NCBI GenBank assembly: GCA_022747635.1
Contig: JAKTNV010000023.1
Coordinates: forward strand, 3,101,848-3,165,847
Direction: 5' to 3'
Length of the DNA stretch: 64,000 nt
Origin: Hetaerina americana
Taxonomy: Eukaryota > Arthropoda > Insecta > Odonata > Calopterygidae
Shown here: piece by piece, positions 43,950 through 54,494 of the stretch
Layout: each line of letters begins with the position of its first letter
Position numbering within the stretch: the stretch's first letter is position 1
Notes under the pieces: model-generated
Databases searched by the model: none
Told to the model about the DNA's origin: nothing
Seen by the model: the letters and a program-made list of their open reading frames with translations, nothing else
Translations under genes and position numbers: made by a program

Positions 43950-46370
43950 GCGACAGACCAAGTGGGTCCCGCACCGTGTGGGTACCGGAAAACACCAGAT
44001 TTGTGGTCGTCGCTAACGTCGCTCCGTTTGCGACTCGACCCCGGGCGACGAGTGCTTCGCCGCTTCCCGTGACGCTTCGTCCGACGGGCCGACGAGCGAG
44101 GGCGCGGCATGTCGCCGCATCCTTGCCCCCGATCTCGTCCGAAGAGGAAGAGCCTGCCGTGGTCTCCACAAAGAGCTGGTACTTCGGCAGCGTTCCACGG
44201 GGGGTCTTCGAGAGAGAGCACCGATGGGGACCGCCTCAGGGCAGTAGGCACCCTCTGGGAGGGTCGGAGTGGCGGGCTGGGGGTCTTCGGCCGAAGGGGT
44301 ATGGTCGGGAAAACTCAGGGGAGATAGTTCCATGTGGTCCGTCTCTAGAGGAGTACTGGGAAGATCGTCGACACCTTGGCTGTCCTCAATGGAGAAGGGC
44401 GATGGTGTATCCGGGACTTATGACTTCGGGAAACTTGTTTGCATGTCGAATTCCAGGGTCGGTAGCGCTTCCTTTATTGTAAAAGATAAAGGGATCAATG
44501 GGCGAGATGTTGGGGGCGGGAAACAATGGCAATCAGATGCATCCTCCACGCCTTTCACCGGAAGTTTTTGGGGCGTTTACAGCCCGTGATGCAAGGATTG
44601 CTAGGAGAGGGCGTCGATGACGTGGGCGGCGGAAGGGGGGCGAAAGACGATCCCTCCTCGTTTGGCGGGTTCACGGAACAGGGGCCAGATGTAGTGTGAT
44701 ATTAGGTGAGGTTGTAGGCACGTGAGCTATTTGTAGATCCGTATCCGAGACTAGGATTTGATGGTTTTCGCTCCCGCTTACATTTCCCTTCAAGTGGAGG
44801 ATGCGGGGGGCCGCTGCAGGCAGGGCTGCACGCTCGCTGAGCAGCAGTGACCGCGCCCTCTCCTCCACAGTCACCTCGGGCTCGTCCATCTCCACGGTGG
44901 CGTTAGAGTTGGAGGCCATCGTCATTGCCTCCGCATAGCTCTTCTCTCCCTGGTTTCGAGGGCAGGTTTTGCGCTCGTGGCCTTCTTGCTTGCAGCGGGC
45001 GTAAGCGTGGCGCTGACCCTCATGGATAATGTTGGCCCGGTTTCCGTCGATGTGGAGGTACGAGGGTCATCCGGAAAGTAGTACCCGTTCGTGAAATAAA
45101 GACACAAAAGTAAATATTAACAAACATAAAAAATTTTATTTGAAAGAGGATACTTTAAACTACTTCTCAACATAATCTCCAAGCAAATTAAGGCATTTGT
45201 CATAACGTGTGACAAGTTTCTGTATTCCTGCTGCATAGTCCTTCGCCGCCAGCTCATTGAGATACGCGAGGGACCCATCTTGCACAAATTTTTGCATAAT
45301 GCAGATGGTGTTTAACAATTTCATGAACAATTGTTCGAGAAACATTGGGAAAATGCTCACAGATGTCATCAATTGTGACGCGCCGATCGTTCCTCACGAA
45401 TTCGTCAACTGAGCTCACCAGTTGGTCTGTAATGACAGACGGTCTCCCAGAACGCTCATCGTCGTGTGTGTTCCCCCTCCCCATGTTGAAGTTGCGACAC
45501 CACCGCCGAACAGACGACTCGTCCATTACATTGTCTCCATACACCTCCTTTAATTGGCGATGAATATCACATGGGCGAACGTTTCTTGCATTGAGGAATT
45601 TAATCACTGCCCTCACTTCACAACTGGCGGCGTTCTCAATTTTTTTAAACATTGTAAACAATCACAGAAACAACACAGGCAATGCTAGCGTCACGCAACT
45701 TGGCTCAGAGAAGGCAGACAAGCCACTGAAGCTATCTGACCTCGTCCAGCGGCTACTCGCGTCGTCAGCACTTCATGCGGCACGAACGGGTACTACTTTC
45801 CGGATGACCCTCGTACAAGGGGATATTTCACTCCACCGTCATCCGCTCCCCCATAGTGCCCGTAAACACGTGCGCCATTTTGTCTCCCTCCCACCTGTTC
45901 TCCCAAGAGCAATGCATTTTACCAAAACGCTGGAGCTCGCTTGTTATATCTTCCAACGGGATCTCCACGGGGAGACAAAGAACCCTGACATTACACGGGC
46001 TGCCGGAAGTCTCTTCAATAGCTATTGTCGTTCTCTGGTCACTCAAGGACGGAAACGGTAGTTTCCGCGGAGCATTGTCTAAAATCCTAGTCATTGTAGC
46101 TTCGGTTGCCAACTTCAGGAATATCGAATGGTGATTGTATCCTAATTTGATCGCCACTATCTCTTCGCGTGTGAAGCCCAGCGACTCCAACGTGAAGAGG
46201 TGGACCTCCAAAGGGTAGGGGACTTTGCCTTCTCGCCAACTTGTATGGCGTTTAAGCGGAGCACAGCCATTTTAAAAAAATCATCAAATTTAGCACGCTT
46301 GCGTGAATAAGGAAATTCCACCAAAAGAACGGGCTCTCCGAAGGGTAAAAACACTCATGTGCGCTCCCTC
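43950..46370 (-). mobile_element. LINE ORF1 (gag-like) region, interrupted by mariner M7
   Basis: The minus strand encodes a gag-like ORF1 as found in jockey-related and similar LINEs, which packages the RNA. Order: 'FFKMAVLRLNAIQVGEKAK' (about 46285), a frameshift, 'LFTLESLGFTREEIVAIKLG' (about 46190), 'GSPCNVRVLCLPVEIPLEDI', 'KMAHVFTGTMGERMTVE', then mariner M7, then 'YLHIDGNRANIIHEGQRHAY' and a CCHC zinc knuckle 'ARCKQEGHERKTC' at about 44960-45000. The first Cys of the knuckle is Tyr, a one-base change. Downstream is a Pro/Ser/Arg-rich tail to about 43950. No RT follows, so ORF2 is lost. The sequence is much more GC-rich than its surroundings. One TGA stop precedes the mariner. Confidence 0.75.
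45061..45813 (-). mobile_element. Mariner copy M7, short, with perfect terminal repeats
   Basis: The 33-bp ends are exact inverted repeats (CGAGGGTCATCCGGAAAGTA at 45061 and its complement ending at 45813) with TA on both sides (45059-45060, 45814-45815). Length is 753 bp against about 1.3 kb for a full copy. The minus strand encodes 135 codons (45254-45661) with the N-terminal DNA-binding region: 'ASCEVRAVIKFLNARNVRP', 'SSVRRWCRNFNMGRGNTHDD', 'ERSGRPSVITDQLV', 'RRVTIDDICEHFPNVSRTIV', 'KICARWVPR'. The sequence then jumps, out of frame, to the C-terminus 'LNELAAKDYAAGIQKLVTRY'. The catalytic core is deleted. Perfect ends suggest recent mobilisation in trans by a complete relative. Confidence 0.95.
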
Positions 46371-46664
46371 CCCGCTACTCGCACCCGGTGGTAGTAAACA
46401 AAAAGCAGCTTGAGATCCACACAAAGAGAGGAGGTCAGTCTTGAACCAGGTAACTAAACTAAGCACGGCCTTCCCGGCCGTAGAAAGTCTAGAGTCAAGC
46501 CTGACGCTTTTAGAAGAATTAGGTGGTCAACCGCTACTCTAAATAAAACACGATCAGACCATCGATATCCGAAAGAGCCCGGCAGTGCCTCTCTCCAATC
46601 CCGGCGGCCGATGCCTCGGTCGCCGGCAAAAACAGGCCCTCGCTGGAAACAGGCTTTTCCTAGT
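46371..46664. other. Unassigned; possible 5' part of the ORF1-containing LINE
   Basis: Moderately GC-rich, directly upstream of the gag-like frame on the minus strand, so it could be its 5' UTR. No motif proves it. Confidence 0.3.
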
Positions 46665-47415
46665 TATCGCGGAAACGTTATTTACACTGAGATCTGAGGG
46701 GGCACCCAAATGGCTTTATGCACCCCAGTGCCTGGATTCTTAGGTCAATAGATGGCGCTAGGGAGCTTTTTCACCCACCAAAGGAGAAATAGACGACACA
46801 CCTGAGGAAAGAGCAGTGGAAAAGCAATCAAACAACATCACACAGGATAGGAACGGTGCGTTTCGTGGCACGGATAACCAGAAGAAAGAGACGAGCCATA
46901 TTTGCGAAATACACATTCAAATACAAAACCCCGCCATATGGCGATCAAATTCATTCACATGGAAATAGATACAAGGAAAAGGGATAGGAACACACATAAA
47001 TGACGAACAGAGGAGAGGTGGGGAAAGTGGAATCGAGCAGATCACAAGCTCAAAATTACTTCCTTGACCGCGACTTGAACACCGGATCTTTCGAACTGCC
47101 GGGCCGATGCACTAACCACTTGAGCTATTGAGGAAACGTAGTTTACACTGAAATCTGCAGGGGATTTGTGCAACCGATTGCCCCGATTCTTTGGCCAGGA
47201 TTTGGCGTTAGGGAGCTATTTCACCCACAGAAGGAGAAATATACGACGTAAAAGAGGAAAGGCCAGATGGAAAGCAATCATACAACATCATAAAGGATAG
47301 AAACAGCGCGTTTCATGGGACGAATGGTCAGAGGAAAGAGATAAGCCACATTGGCCAAATATTCATACACGAAATTCCGCCACATTGCGGACAAATATTC
47401 AGATGGAAATAGGCA
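46665..47415. repeat. Tandem repeat of about 440 bp (two units, second cut by a mariner)
   Basis: Unit 1 (about 46665-47105) and unit 2 (about 47112 onward) share ordered landmarks: GGAAACGT..TTTACACTGA, ATGGCG..AGGGAGCT, TTTCACCCAC..AAGGAGAAAT, AGCAATCA.ACAACATCA, CGTTTC.TGG, and GCCA.ATT.GC. Each contains a sequence of SINE-C type in its second half. Unit 2 ends where mariner M8 is inserted at 47416. Divergence between units is considerable, so the duplication is old. Confidence 0.7.
46905..47135 (-). mobile_element. tRNA-derived SINE, family C
   Basis: Minus-strand reading: head TAGCTCAAGTGGTTAGTGCA, CGGCCCGGCAGTTCGAAAGA, B box GGTGTTCAAGTCGC, then GATCTGCTCGATTCCAC and a tail with CGCCATATGGCGGGG. 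It matches the copies at 43096 and 53560. The head looks like a complete tRNA A box and B box, but the fold is imperfect, so it is a SINE head and not a tRNA gene. Confidence 0.72.
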
Positions 47416-48679
47416 CGAGAGTTGCTATTTAAATATTGAGCATTTACAGCAATAAGGTCTTAAGGCGCCATCTCACGCTTCTATCTGATAGTTTGACCAT
47501 TTTCAAGCTGTTTTTTTTCTAAACCTTTTATCGTTTGATCATAACTTGTGTTGTTTAAAGCGACTCGAAAATTTTGTCTCAGCGAAAAAATGGAGTTGAA
47601 TCGTGAACACTTTCGTGCGATGATTTTTTACGACTTTGGACGTGGGTTGTCAAGACAGAAGGGCAACTCACTTCCACTTTATATTGATACTGTGAAACTG
47701 GCATAACGAATTCCATTATGATGGCTGCCGTTCGCTCAGCAACGAAAGTCTTGATGGTCATCCAAAATCAGTTGTTGTGCCAGAAAACATTAATGCTGTA
47801 CAAGAACTAGTAAAGGAAGATCGTTTTGTGACAAATCGTGAGTTTGAAGCATCTTTGAGAATTAATATGACGAGCATCAATAAGATATTAAATGAACATT
47901 TAGCTGTGAAAAGAATTTGTTCGCGTTGGATCCCGCAAAATTTGATAAAATCTCAAAAAGGTGCTCGTGTAAATTTATGCAAAGAAATGCTCAACAAATC
48001 GTATTATCGCGGTGTATCAAAAGCTGTGTATGACATTTACGCAGGTGACGAATCTTGGATCCATGCGTGTAAGCCCGAAACCAAAAACAGAACAATGAAT
48101 TGGTCTTCCAAGACGAGCCAAATCTGACAAAAGTGATTCGCGCACAGAACACATCGGAGCAAATGATCGCCTGTTTCTTCGAAATAACTGGACGTGTGGC
48201 AACCGTACCATTTGAGCAACGTAGAGCCGTGAATTCTGAATGGTACACGAGCCATTCATTGTTTGCCAGAAGTGTTTGGTGAAATACGGAAAAATAAGCG
48301 GCAACGAAGGATCATTCTTCATCATGACAAAGCAAGCTCTCACAGATCGGCTGAAACTACTACCTATTTGATTGGCCAGAACGTGGAATTGATGGGTCAG
48401 CCTCCCTACAGCCCTGAATTAACACTAAATGACTTCTTTTTATTCCCGTTTATCAAGGAAAAAACGTTTTTCGGCGCCCGAAGAAGCCGTTGATTCATTC
48501 AAAAACTACGTTTTTTAGGTACCTCAATCGGAGTGGAAAAAGTGTTACAAAAGTTGGTTCGAGCGCATGCAAAAGTGTATGGATTGTCATGGAGAATACT
48601 TCGGAAAAAATTAAGCTACATTTAATAGTAAATTTTGGTCTTATAACTATTAGGCTGAAAATTTAAATAGCAAACCTCG
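47416..48679 (+). mobile_element. Mariner copy M8, full length but inactive
   Basis: The ends GAGAGTTGCTATTTAAAT and the complement of TTTAAATAGCAAACCTCG flank 1264 bp; TA follows at 48680 and CA (mutated TA) precedes at 47414. A 116-codon frame (47777-48127) holds 'NAVQELVKEDRFVTNREFEA', 'MTSINKILNEHLAVKRICSR' and 'AVYDIYAGDESWIHACKPET', with the first catalytic Asp kept. A later frame has 'IILHHDKASSHRSAETTTYL' (second Asp kept) and 'PPYSPELTLNDFFLFPFIKE' (third Asp kept). Frameshifts after 'KNRTMNW' and around 'EWYTSH' break it; M2 carries the same frameshifts. It interrupts the tandem repeat at 46665-47415. Confidence 0.93.
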
Positions 48680-48789
48680 TATAAGGAAAATGCGATAAGG
48701 AAATAGATACAGGGAAATAGATATCAGAAAAATAAATATATGAATATGAAAATACACATATATATGTGTATATATTTATTTATTTATAT

Positions 48790-48875
48790 AATTGAACTAG
48801 AGTAGCGTGTCTGCCTATGTAGCCGGAAGACGCGGGTTCAATTCCAGGCACCGACTGAAATTTTTCAGTTCATAA
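48790..48875 (+). mobile_element. tRNA-like SINE head
   Basis: GTAGCGTGTCTGCCTATGTA, GCCGGAAGACGCGGGTTCAA and TTCCAGGCACCGACTGAAAT look like a tRNA A box/B box pair followed by a short tail. It is close to the 5' edge of a LINE fragment. The copy could belong to SINE-B (head at 56515), since both continue into a ...ACTTTTCAG-like sequence. Confidence 0.45.
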
Positions 48876-48899
48876 AAATTTGTTAATAGTTTTATCGGA

Positions 48900-49980
48900 G
48901 CGAGGCAACTAAATATCAGTAGAAAATGCAATAATTGTATTTCGGAACGAGGCAACGATGAAAATAGACCCCTGAAACCATGGTGAAAGGCAGCAGTTTC
49001 ACCATTAAGCACTGGTGGCGCAGACCGAGTGGGTCGGCGCGGCTTCAGCTGCCACAGCTTCGGGTCAGATTGAACTGCACGGCATCGGCCACAGTACTGC
49101 GATGTGGACGGCAGTGGGAAACCACCATATTAGTCTCCCTAGAGTATGCATTCTAAGTCTTGCATTCAAATGTGATATAATGGCTTTCCTCCCGGTGAAA
49201 TATTCCGGAGGCAAAATAGTGCCCCAATCTGAACTCCGGGTGGGGACTACCGGAAGGGAAACAGCAGTCAAGGTGAATAAATGCTGGATAGGGATAGGGA
49301 ACGTGAGATCATTTGGAGTGTGCGGGAAGTTGGGAAATGCTAAGATGGAGATGGACAGTTTGGGTATCGACATCCAAGGAGTGAGCAAGACTAATTGGGC
49401 CCGAGCCGACGACTTCTGGAGCGACGGATACATAATCAGGAGACGAATAGAGAATTGCAGGAGCGGGCGCCACATCAAAGGAGTGGGCAAGAAGAGTCAA
49501 ATCGTGCTGGCAATACAGTGAGAGGGTTCTAAAGACAATAGAGGGAGAACCCACAGACACAGTGATAGTTTCAGCTGAGAAAATAGAAGGAGCATGCGAA
49601 CGACTGAAAGAGGTTCTAGGAACAGAAAAAGGAAAGGAAAACCTCATAGCAATGGGAGATTGGATTGTATTTCAAGTAGAAGGAAATAATGATAATGCCA
49701 GCACTGACGGTCGATGGAAAAAAATGAAGAGTATAAAAAGCAAGGCGGCAGATGAGCTCCTTGTGAGCGAGGCGGAAATATCTAAGAAGCCATGGATAAC
49801 AGCTCAAATAAGAGGTCTCATAGGCGAAAGAAGAAAATACAAGAATCCAAGAAATGAGAGTAAAAAGACCTTTATAAATAGTTGCGGAACCAGGTCATAC
49901 GACAGCGCGAGAAGGCAAAGGAAGAAAGGATTGAAAGATGCTGCGAGGAAATTAATGACAACATGAAAAAGTAAAATAGC
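48900..49980 (+). mobile_element. LINE family 2, endonuclease part, internally deleted
   Basis: A 5' UTR-like stretch leads into an endonuclease-exonuclease-phosphatase-type domain: 'IGIGNVRSFGVCGKLGNAKM' (usual text GTWNVRS, Trp to Gly), 'IDIQGVSKTNW' (catalytic Glu of SETxW changed to Lys), 'DDFWSDGYIIR'. After a stop at 49521 a second frame has 'ENLIAMGDWIVFQ' (Asn of the GDWN motif changed to Ile), then jumps to the linker 'NNDNASTDGRWKKM', 'ISKKPWITAQIRGL'. That linker also occurs at 60700-61010, showing the same family. The RT is missing after about 49980. Catalytic changes and the deletion make it non-functional. Genes of this type are often misnamed 'craniofacial development protein 2-like'. 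Confidence 0.85.
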
Positions 49981-52900
49981 GAGATGGCTAATATACTAGT
50001 GAAGAGGCAATTATTACGTTAATGATTACCAGATTACAGATCTATAATCCAATTTTATTACTTCAATTTTTAAGTGGTCAGAAAGTCGCATTAAATCTAG
50101 TATAACTTCAGATAACGATTTTCAATACTTATAATTGTACATTGTTCTTGCAAAATTCTCAAATCATTTAATATGAGTATTTCATTCTGTAAGTCGACAC
50201 GGAATACGTAAGAGAGTGTAGCACTAACAATAACGAACCCCGTTCATTATTTTAGGTGCCAATGAAACGGGAATTGGAAACGATGACTTGATAATGTTTG
50301 GTGCGATTGATTTCCATGTTTTATCAAGTATTTCTCCCCCCCCCCGCGACATGCGGGGGGGGGGAAGAAATGGTGCACCAGTGGGGGCGGATGCTGGATG
50401 CCATGGCCTCGCGTGACGGTGGCGTTGGGTGTGACGTGAGTGCACGTTCATGAAGGTCACCCAGGATCCTCCGCAAACCTGTTTGTTGAAGCAAGTGCAC
50501 GCTCTACTTTGATGGCTTTCGGAGTTCCCGTCGGTGCGTTAAGGAGTTTCAACTCACCTGGATCCTAATTGTTTCCTGCAATTGACGGCACCCAAGTGGC
50601 TGGTGGTTGGGGAGGACTAATAGACTTTTAAGTAAAGATGGGGAGACTGGGCTTTAATACACTTATTGTTGACAAAGGAACATTTGTCAAAATTTGAAGC
50701 GAAATATTGAGCTCAAATGTAGTTTAACTGAATACGGATTTTGAATGTGCGTTAAAGCAATATCACGTAATATATTAAATTGTTTAATGTGTGTTTATGG
50801 AAGCGTTAGAGAAATAAAATTGTAATTGAATTGAAAATGAAAATACTTAAATCAGAGTCAATATTAAACGCTTGGTGATGATTATTTTTATTTGGTCCTA
50901 CATCAGCACACAAACATGTCAACTTCCCTGAAAATATGTAGACCGTAAAAAATTAGCATTTATAAATTCGTTTTTTCGAATGTGATGGTTTATTTTCAAC
51001 AATGACTGCTTTTCAGGATTATATTTCCCAATTTTGCTCCTCTATGTTTAAGATATAATGGAAAGTAAAACTTATTTTTAAGTATTGACAAACGAACCCA
51101 ACTTAGTTATTTGACAGACTGCGGACGGCGTTCATTGATTTTAGCGAGGCGTGACGAATTTCAACGAATTCTTGTTTTATTCCTGTCTTCCCTGTGATTC
51201 TAGCTCGGGGTGAGCTTGTAAGACCATGGGTCCTTATCTCAGCTAATTATTTCTCCTTGACGAGGTTATCCGAAGTGAATTTTTGAATACCGTTTGCTAC
51301 AGAAAATGTTTTTTACCCGTGATATGTGAATCTTTGCTATAAAAGAAAACGAGAACTTGAACACAAGTTTAAAACTAAACTAAAGATTTTGAGATAGAGA
51401 AATGACATTAATTACGCGTATTTTTCTTTTTTTATTATTTAAATATCAAAATTAACCTCAAAAATTGTTATAAAGTTTGATATAATCGGTAAATTAAACT
51501 ATTTGAGGACGTGATGTTTTTTTTAATCTCCCCAATTTCTTTCTCATAAATAATTTTCTTGCGGAGTTTGCGGTTTTGGGATATTGCTTAAGCATATGGG
51601 AAGTATGATTACCGGAAGGAAGAGATAATGTTGGTGATAATGAGAGAGTAGTCTGCAAATCAGGTGATAGGTTTGACGCTACGGGAAAGCAATGAAGAAT
51701 CAGAGACTGTCGAAATACCCTTCTATCTTGTAAAAAGAATTCAGAAGATGATAATGAAACATTATTTTACGTTCTACTTTTTTACTTAATGGGGCGAAAT
51801 GATTGTGATGAAAGCTTAAACATAAATGCAGGACGAAAGGGGGAGCCAATGGAGAAAGTTTTAGGAGCTTTCAAAAGGTAAGAAAGGAAAAATCATATAC
51901 ACTACCAGTGAGCCGACAGGAAGTATGGCTTCGCCGAAGAAAAACCCAGTCAACACGGAAATGTCATATAGAATGGCTATATGTTAAGCATATGAAGCCA
52001 AAAATTTAAGACAGAGAAAGAGAGTATGATGCTGGGAAGGCGTTGATAAGAGTACATCAGGCCTAGCCCCATATGACTACTGTGAAGAGTATGCTTTAAA
52101 GAAAATCAAACGATATTGGCTGTGAGCATAAAAACGATGCATCTCTTGTAATATCCCTGCAATTCTACTCAGTGATTTAGGAAAATGGGAGTGGTTGAGT
52201 TCTAACGGACTCATTCATAGCTTTATTAAGAAGAAATTTGACCAAAAGGCACTGTTATATCAGTATTGCTTCCAATTTCATGAAAAAGAATGTAATAAAC
52301 ACTTGACGATAAAAGAGCCATAACAATAAGAGTGACTGTAATAAAGTTGTTACTTTGATTTGTCATTAAAACGATATAGAAGGTGCAAAATAGATATTTC
52401 TGGGAGGATCAGGCTGGAAATGAAAGGGAAACCCATAATGTCAGTAATAGGATGTCAGAAAAAATAAACAAGGATTTAGAGATTTTACCGCAGGTAAAAA
52501 CGTTTATGAGGATCAATCACAAAATACCAACGAAATGAGATTTTTAAAAAGTGGCGGAGGTTTAGTTAAACATTAGACTGCGAGATAATAAACTGAAGTA
52601 AGTGGAAAATTTAAGGTATTTTTGTGATATGTTGCAGGAAAATGGGCATGGTAGGTAGTAAATTAATGGGGTATTTGCATTAGTGAAAAAAATTGCAATA
52701 GGTTGCGAATCGATGGCAGGTGCACGGAGTAAAATCGTGAAGAACAGAATAACCAAATCGCTGTATGGATCTGTAGCATGCTCATCAAGCCAAGAGTAAA
52801 AGCTTAGATGCATGAATTTTGGGAGTTTAATTTGCGGTAATGGACAAGAACGGTGGAGAAATTATGTTGATTCGACACAGATGCAAAGTTTGGTATTTGA

Positions 52901-53090
52901 TAAGAGAAAAGCGGAAGTTGCCAGGTGAAATTAGTAGTGAGCAGAAAGAGTGGGGGAAAAAGACAAATAGGTGGCACTTCATAGACCGTGAAAGGAAGAA
53001 TTGTTAGGTATATAGGGAAGCAAAATAATGACCCCAGGAATGCCGGTATAAAGCATAGGGGAATTCCAAGATGTGTCATACATGGCGGTA
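49981..53090. other. No gene seen; contains a C/G palindrome at 50331
   Basis: AT-rich and purine-rich on the plus strand from about 51600 to 53000, with no reading frame over 90 codons that can be recognised. No repeat shared with the window was found. Confidence 0.5.
50331..50372. repeat. Palindrome with C10/G11 arms
   Basis: TTTCT followed by ten C and GC, then a short loop (GACAT), then GC, a run of G and AAGAAA. The arms are almost complementary. A homopolymer C/G hairpin of this sort is unusual in this AT-rich setting and can form G-quadruplex or i-motif structures. Confidence 0.75.
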
Positions 53091-53140
53091 GTTGTTAAAT
53101 CCGAAATGTGCCTTTTTAGGTAGATTTCCATTGAATCAGC

Positions 53141-53427
53141 AACATCCCTATCCTGTACCTTGCCTTTCCTCGTTTGCCCATCATTCTCCCCTCTATTACA
53201 GTCTTCAACATCCCACTGCCGGTCAATACCCCCTTCATCCACTTTTCCTGTCTCCATAGGATTTCTCCCAACAAACCCCTCTCTTCATCCAAAATACCAA
53301 GCACTTCCTCATTTCTTTTCTTCTCTGTACATTTCACCTTCTCCATTTTTCTCCACACCCACATTTCAAAAGCCTCCAATCTACGTCCATCCTGCTTTAA
53401 TGACCATGTTTCCGCGCCGTATCTCCG
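53141..53427 (-). mobile_element. LINE family 1 fragment (C-terminal part)
   Basis: The minus strand reads 'RYGAETWSLKQDGRRLEAFE', 'WVWRKMEKVKCTEKKRNEEV', 'LGILDEERGLLGEILWRQE', 'WMKGVLTGSGMLKTVIEGRM', matching 42640-42930. It starts exactly at the TACGG.GCGGAAAC point that is also the joint in the tandem copy near 41610, and it directly abuts the duplicated block 53428-53987. Confidence 0.88.
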
Positions 53428-53987
53428 TATATACACATATAAATATTTATATAAAGTAAAAACATGATGCACACATAATCTGTGACCTGATATGCATGAT
53501 GCAAAAAAACTCTTTGGCATTCTAGCCTGAATAAAATCACTTATATCATAGCTCGTGGTTACAATAGACCATCATACCATACCAAGTTACCATAGGCAAT
53601 TCAAAAGACCCGGGATTCAAGCCCCGTTGAGGAAATATTTTTGCCCTTGTGATCTGCTCAATTCCCCATACCTCACATCTCCTGTATTCGTCCTTGATAT
53701 GTAATGCTATACCTTTTATTCAAACGTATTTCCATGTGAGTGAATATTTCTTCGCCATCTGGCGGGAATTCGTGAATTTGAATATGACTATATATTATTA
53801 TTATTAGGTAATCTATCGGATAAGTTAGCTTTTTGGAGAAACACAGCTACTAAATAAATATTTTGTGACTCCAAACAAAACACAAAATCCAGTATCCTGC
53901 TCGACATCAGGTCCCTCTTCATCTCTGAATACTTTTTTCCTCCCTTCATCCCGTCCAACATCCCTATCCTGTTCCTTCCCTTTCCTT
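53428..53987 (-). repeat. Segmental duplication, copy 2 (inverted partner of 42898-43437)
   Basis: On the minus strand this repeats, in order, the last 190 bp of LINE family 1 with its (TAA)n tail (53987-53795), the SINE-C tail and body (53790-53600), the tRNA-like head and the adjoining flank GTGATTTTATTC...CATCATGCATATCAGGTC. It is close to identical to copy 1 except in the tRNA-like head, where it has an extra ATGGTAACTTGGTATGGTAT-type sequence. Confidence 0.85.
53560..53790 (+). mobile_element. tRNA-derived SINE, family C, altered head
   Basis: B box GGGATTCAAGCCCCG and body TGATCTGCTCAATTCCCC as in the copy at 43096, ending CGCCATCTGGCGGGAATTCG. The tRNA-like head has a 15-30 bp replacement with the local repeat ACCATACCA, so A-box function is doubtful. 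Confidence 0.7.
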
Positions 53988-53997
53988 GCGGGGTATT

Positions 53998-54320
53998 ATG
54001 TAGATATGCATTTCATAATAACTAAATAGTTGTGGTCAGAGCCCGCATCCGCTCCCGGGAAGCTGTGCGAATGTCGTTTGTGGTGTCTACCTGTGAACCA
54101 AGTGTTGGTGATGACTAACCCCTGTCTCCTTCAGAACTCAAATGCTTTCTCCCCGCAGTCATTCCTCGTGCCTAAACCGTAGTCCCCCAGCTAATCACCA
54201 TCCCTTCTTTCACCTACCGTCGCATTCCAATCCCCCATCATTATCAAATGTTTCCCTGAAGGAACACACGCGAATATGTCCTATAATTGATCGTATATCC
54301 TATCGACCTATTCCACCGTA
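53998..54320 (-). mobile_element. LINE endonuclease fragment
   Basis: Minus-strand peptides: 'VDRIYDQL', 'DIFACVPSGKHLIMMGDWNA', 'YGLGTRNDCGEKAFEF', 'LVITNTWFTGRHHKRHSHSF' and 'PGADAGSDHN'. These are the GDWN and SDH catalytic blocks of the LINE endonuclease; a deletion lies between 'NTWF' and 'SDH'. It probably belongs to family 1, from its position beside family-1 pieces on the same strand. Confidence 0.8.
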
Positions 54321-54396
54321 TGGTTGCTCGGTGGCTCGGTTGCCCGTCAGTATAGCTCTAGTGGTCATCGGAACGCGCAAGCCCTTCCACCATATG

Positions 54397-54398
54397 TA

Positions 54399-54444
<46 letters not shown>

Positions 54445-54476
54445 AACATATATATATATATATATATTTATTTATT
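54397..54476. repeat. (TA)n microsatellite
   Basis: About 40 TA-rich units with two ACATA interruptions, between the endonuclease fragment and the 3' end of a family-A SINE. Confidence 0.95.
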
Positions 54477-54494
54477 CATAAAAAACATAAACAC

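Noticed and set aside
43976..44482. 168-codon plus-strand frame
   Set aside because: It is the shadow of the GC-rich tail of the minus-strand LINE ORF1, in which the zinc knuckle and other motifs are recognisable.
46905..47135. Possible tRNA gene, since A and B boxes look intact
   Set aside because: The cloverleaf is imperfect and the sequence continues into a body shared with 43096-43345 and 53560-53790, so it is a SINE head. The same reasoning applies to 54495-54761 and 33527-33643.
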